Source of the DNA: an uncultured Collinsella sp.
GTDB taxonomy: Bacteria > Actinomycetota > Coriobacteriia > Coriobacteriales > Coriobacteriaceae
NCBI GenBank assembly: GCA_900548935.1
Contig: URMR01000012.1
Location: 1-22,733 of the forward strand
Reading direction: 5' to 3'
DNA length: 22,733 bases
Program-made: the position numbers and the translations under genes
Notes under the pieces: generated by a model
What the model was told of the DNA's origin: nothing
What the model saw: only the letters and a program-made list of their open reading frames with translations
Databases searched by the model: none
Part shown: piece after piece, positions 22,085-22,733 of the stretch
Position numbering within the stretch: the stretch's first letter is position 1
Layout: the number at the start of each line of letters is the position of its first letter

Positions 22085-22423
22085 ATGGCAACCAAAGAAG
22101 AAATCTCGATGGTTGGATTCGAGATTGTCGCATACGCAGGTGACGCCCAGACCGATCTGCTTGCAGCGCTCGATGCTGCTCGCGAGGGTGACTTTGAGAA
22201 GGCCGAGCAGCTGCACAAGGATGCCAGCGATGCGCTCATCGGTGCCCACGACACGCAGACCAAGCTGCTTTCGCAGGAGGCCGGCGGTGGCGAGATGGAG
22301 ATGACCTTCATCATGGCTCACGCTCAGGATACCCTCATGACCACTATGATCCTGGAGAAGCAGGCCCGCTTTACCATCGATGCCTACAAGCGCATCGCCG
22401 AGCTCGAGGCCAAGCTCGCCTAA
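22085..22423 (+). CDS. lacF: PTS lactose/cellobiose-family EIIA component
   Basis: A 112-residue cytoplasmic phosphocarrier that takes phosphate from HPr and passes it to the IIB cysteine of LacE. The all-helical family pattern is evident: GFEIVAYAGDAQTDLLAALDAAREGDFEKAEQLHKDA and the active-site block MAHAQDTLMTT. H79 is the phosphorylated histidine, and D82 matches the family's trimer metal-site aspartate. The length fits LacF. AAAGGA precedes the ATG. It is the only IIA of this class in the window, so it may serve both LacE copies. It has its own promoter region with phased GTTCA boxes and its own terminator. Confidence 0.94.
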   Translation: MATKEEISMVGFEIVAYAGDAQTDLLAALDAAREGDFEKAEQLHKDASDALIGAHDTQTKLLSQEAGGGEMEMTFIMAHAQDTLMTTMILEKQARFTIDAYKRIAELEAKLA

Positions 22424-22453
22424 CGAGCCCTCACAACCAAGTCCCCTTCCAAA

Positions 22454-22485
22454 AGCCCTGCCGTTACCCGCAGCAGGGCTTTTTC
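22454..22485 (+). terminator. Rho-independent terminator of lacF
   Basis: AGCCCTGC (22454-22461) pairs with GCAGGGCT (22473-22480), followed by TTTTTCTGTT, 31 bases after the lacF stop. Confidence 0.92.
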
Positions 22486-22511
22486 TGTTCTCCTTCAAGT
22501 TGCGGTGAAAT

Positions 22512-22557
22512 AGTCATTGGGGACGTTCTTAAACGACTAGTCATTGGGGACAGTCTT
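22512..22557. repeat. Second copy of the REP-like repeat
   Basis: 22512-22543 matches the arm at 413-444 with one base change (TAAACGAC for TAAATGAC). It runs straight into ATTGGGGACAGTC, the other core found at 518-561. No inverted partner follows, so this is a direct, partial copy. Confidence 0.8.
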
Positions 22558-22644
22558 GGTGCGCTCCGTTCGTCCTCCCGTTCGATTTTTGCTCGGTGGG
22601 TATACTTCCTTTCGCATTAAACGCCGGACTGAGGAGGTATCCAA

Positions 22645-22733
22645 ATGCCGGATAACGGGTCAATACAAAAAAGAGGCGCGCACGAGATGGCTCATGGGCG
22701 TCCTGTCCAGATAACCGAGCATACGACGGTAAC
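22645..22733 (+). CDS. Start of an unidentified gene, cut by the window edge
   Basis: ATG at 22645 has GAGGAGG eight bases upstream. The 29 visible codons read MPDNGSIQKRGAHEMAHGRP followed by VQITEHTTV and are open to the edge. A TATACT at 22600-22605 could be the -10. Too little is visible to name a family. Confidence 0.55.
   Translation, partial: MPDNGSIQKRGAHEMAHGRPVQITEHTTV

Overview
The window looks like chromosomal DNA of a high-GC gut actinobacterium, most likely a Coriobacteriia member such as Collinsella. This is an inference from GC-rich codon use, several PTS loci of lactose and mannose/sorbose type, a BspA-like repeat remnant and small palindromic intergenic repeats. No rRNA or tRNA gene was seen.

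Left flank (1-2.7 kb): the 3' end of a mannose/sorbose-family PTS IIB gene whose last codons and stop lie inside a nested palindromic repeat. It is followed by galactose mutarotase (galM, minus strand) and a divergent DeoR-family repressor.

Accessory/defence island (2.8-12.2 kb): a Phd/YefM-ParE toxin-antitoxin pair; a small excisionase-type HTH protein; an EcoRII/Dcm-type restriction-modification pair whose methylase carries an N-terminal HTH and is preceded by a 15-bp palindrome; an orphan small ORF; and a four-gene minus-strand operon that I read as an ABC-three-component (ABC-3C) conflict system. That operon consists of a tiny membrane protein, a CTD-like protein, a middle component and a DUF2326-type ATPase. 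Next come a decayed phage-scaffold/BspA chimera, an XRE-like regulator divergent from a small membrane protein, and a short cysteine-containing remnant. No integrase is visible.

Lactose region (12.3-22.4 kb): two paralogous cassettes, each with lacE (PTS EIICB) followed by lacG (6-phospho-beta-galactosidase) on the minus strand and a divergent LacI-family regulator on the plus strand. A single lacF (PTS IIA) lies at the right end. The likely scheme is EIIA (lacF) to EIIB to EIIC: lactose-type sugars enter as 6-phosphates and LacG splits them. Each lacE/lacI gap holds related LacI-type palindromes with different inner bases. Each lacG gene ends in a strong terminator followed by an 80-bp-period array of about 65-nt dyad repeats.

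The points most worth a second look are: (1) a shared GKVATN-type peptide at the C-terminus of the tiny membrane protein and the N-terminus of the adjacent ABC-3C protein, kept despite synonymous codon differences; (2) the methylase operator; (3) the two families of dyad repeats; (4) three GTTCA boxes spaced exactly 21 bp apart upstream of lacF. All functional assignments come from reading the sequence without database searches.
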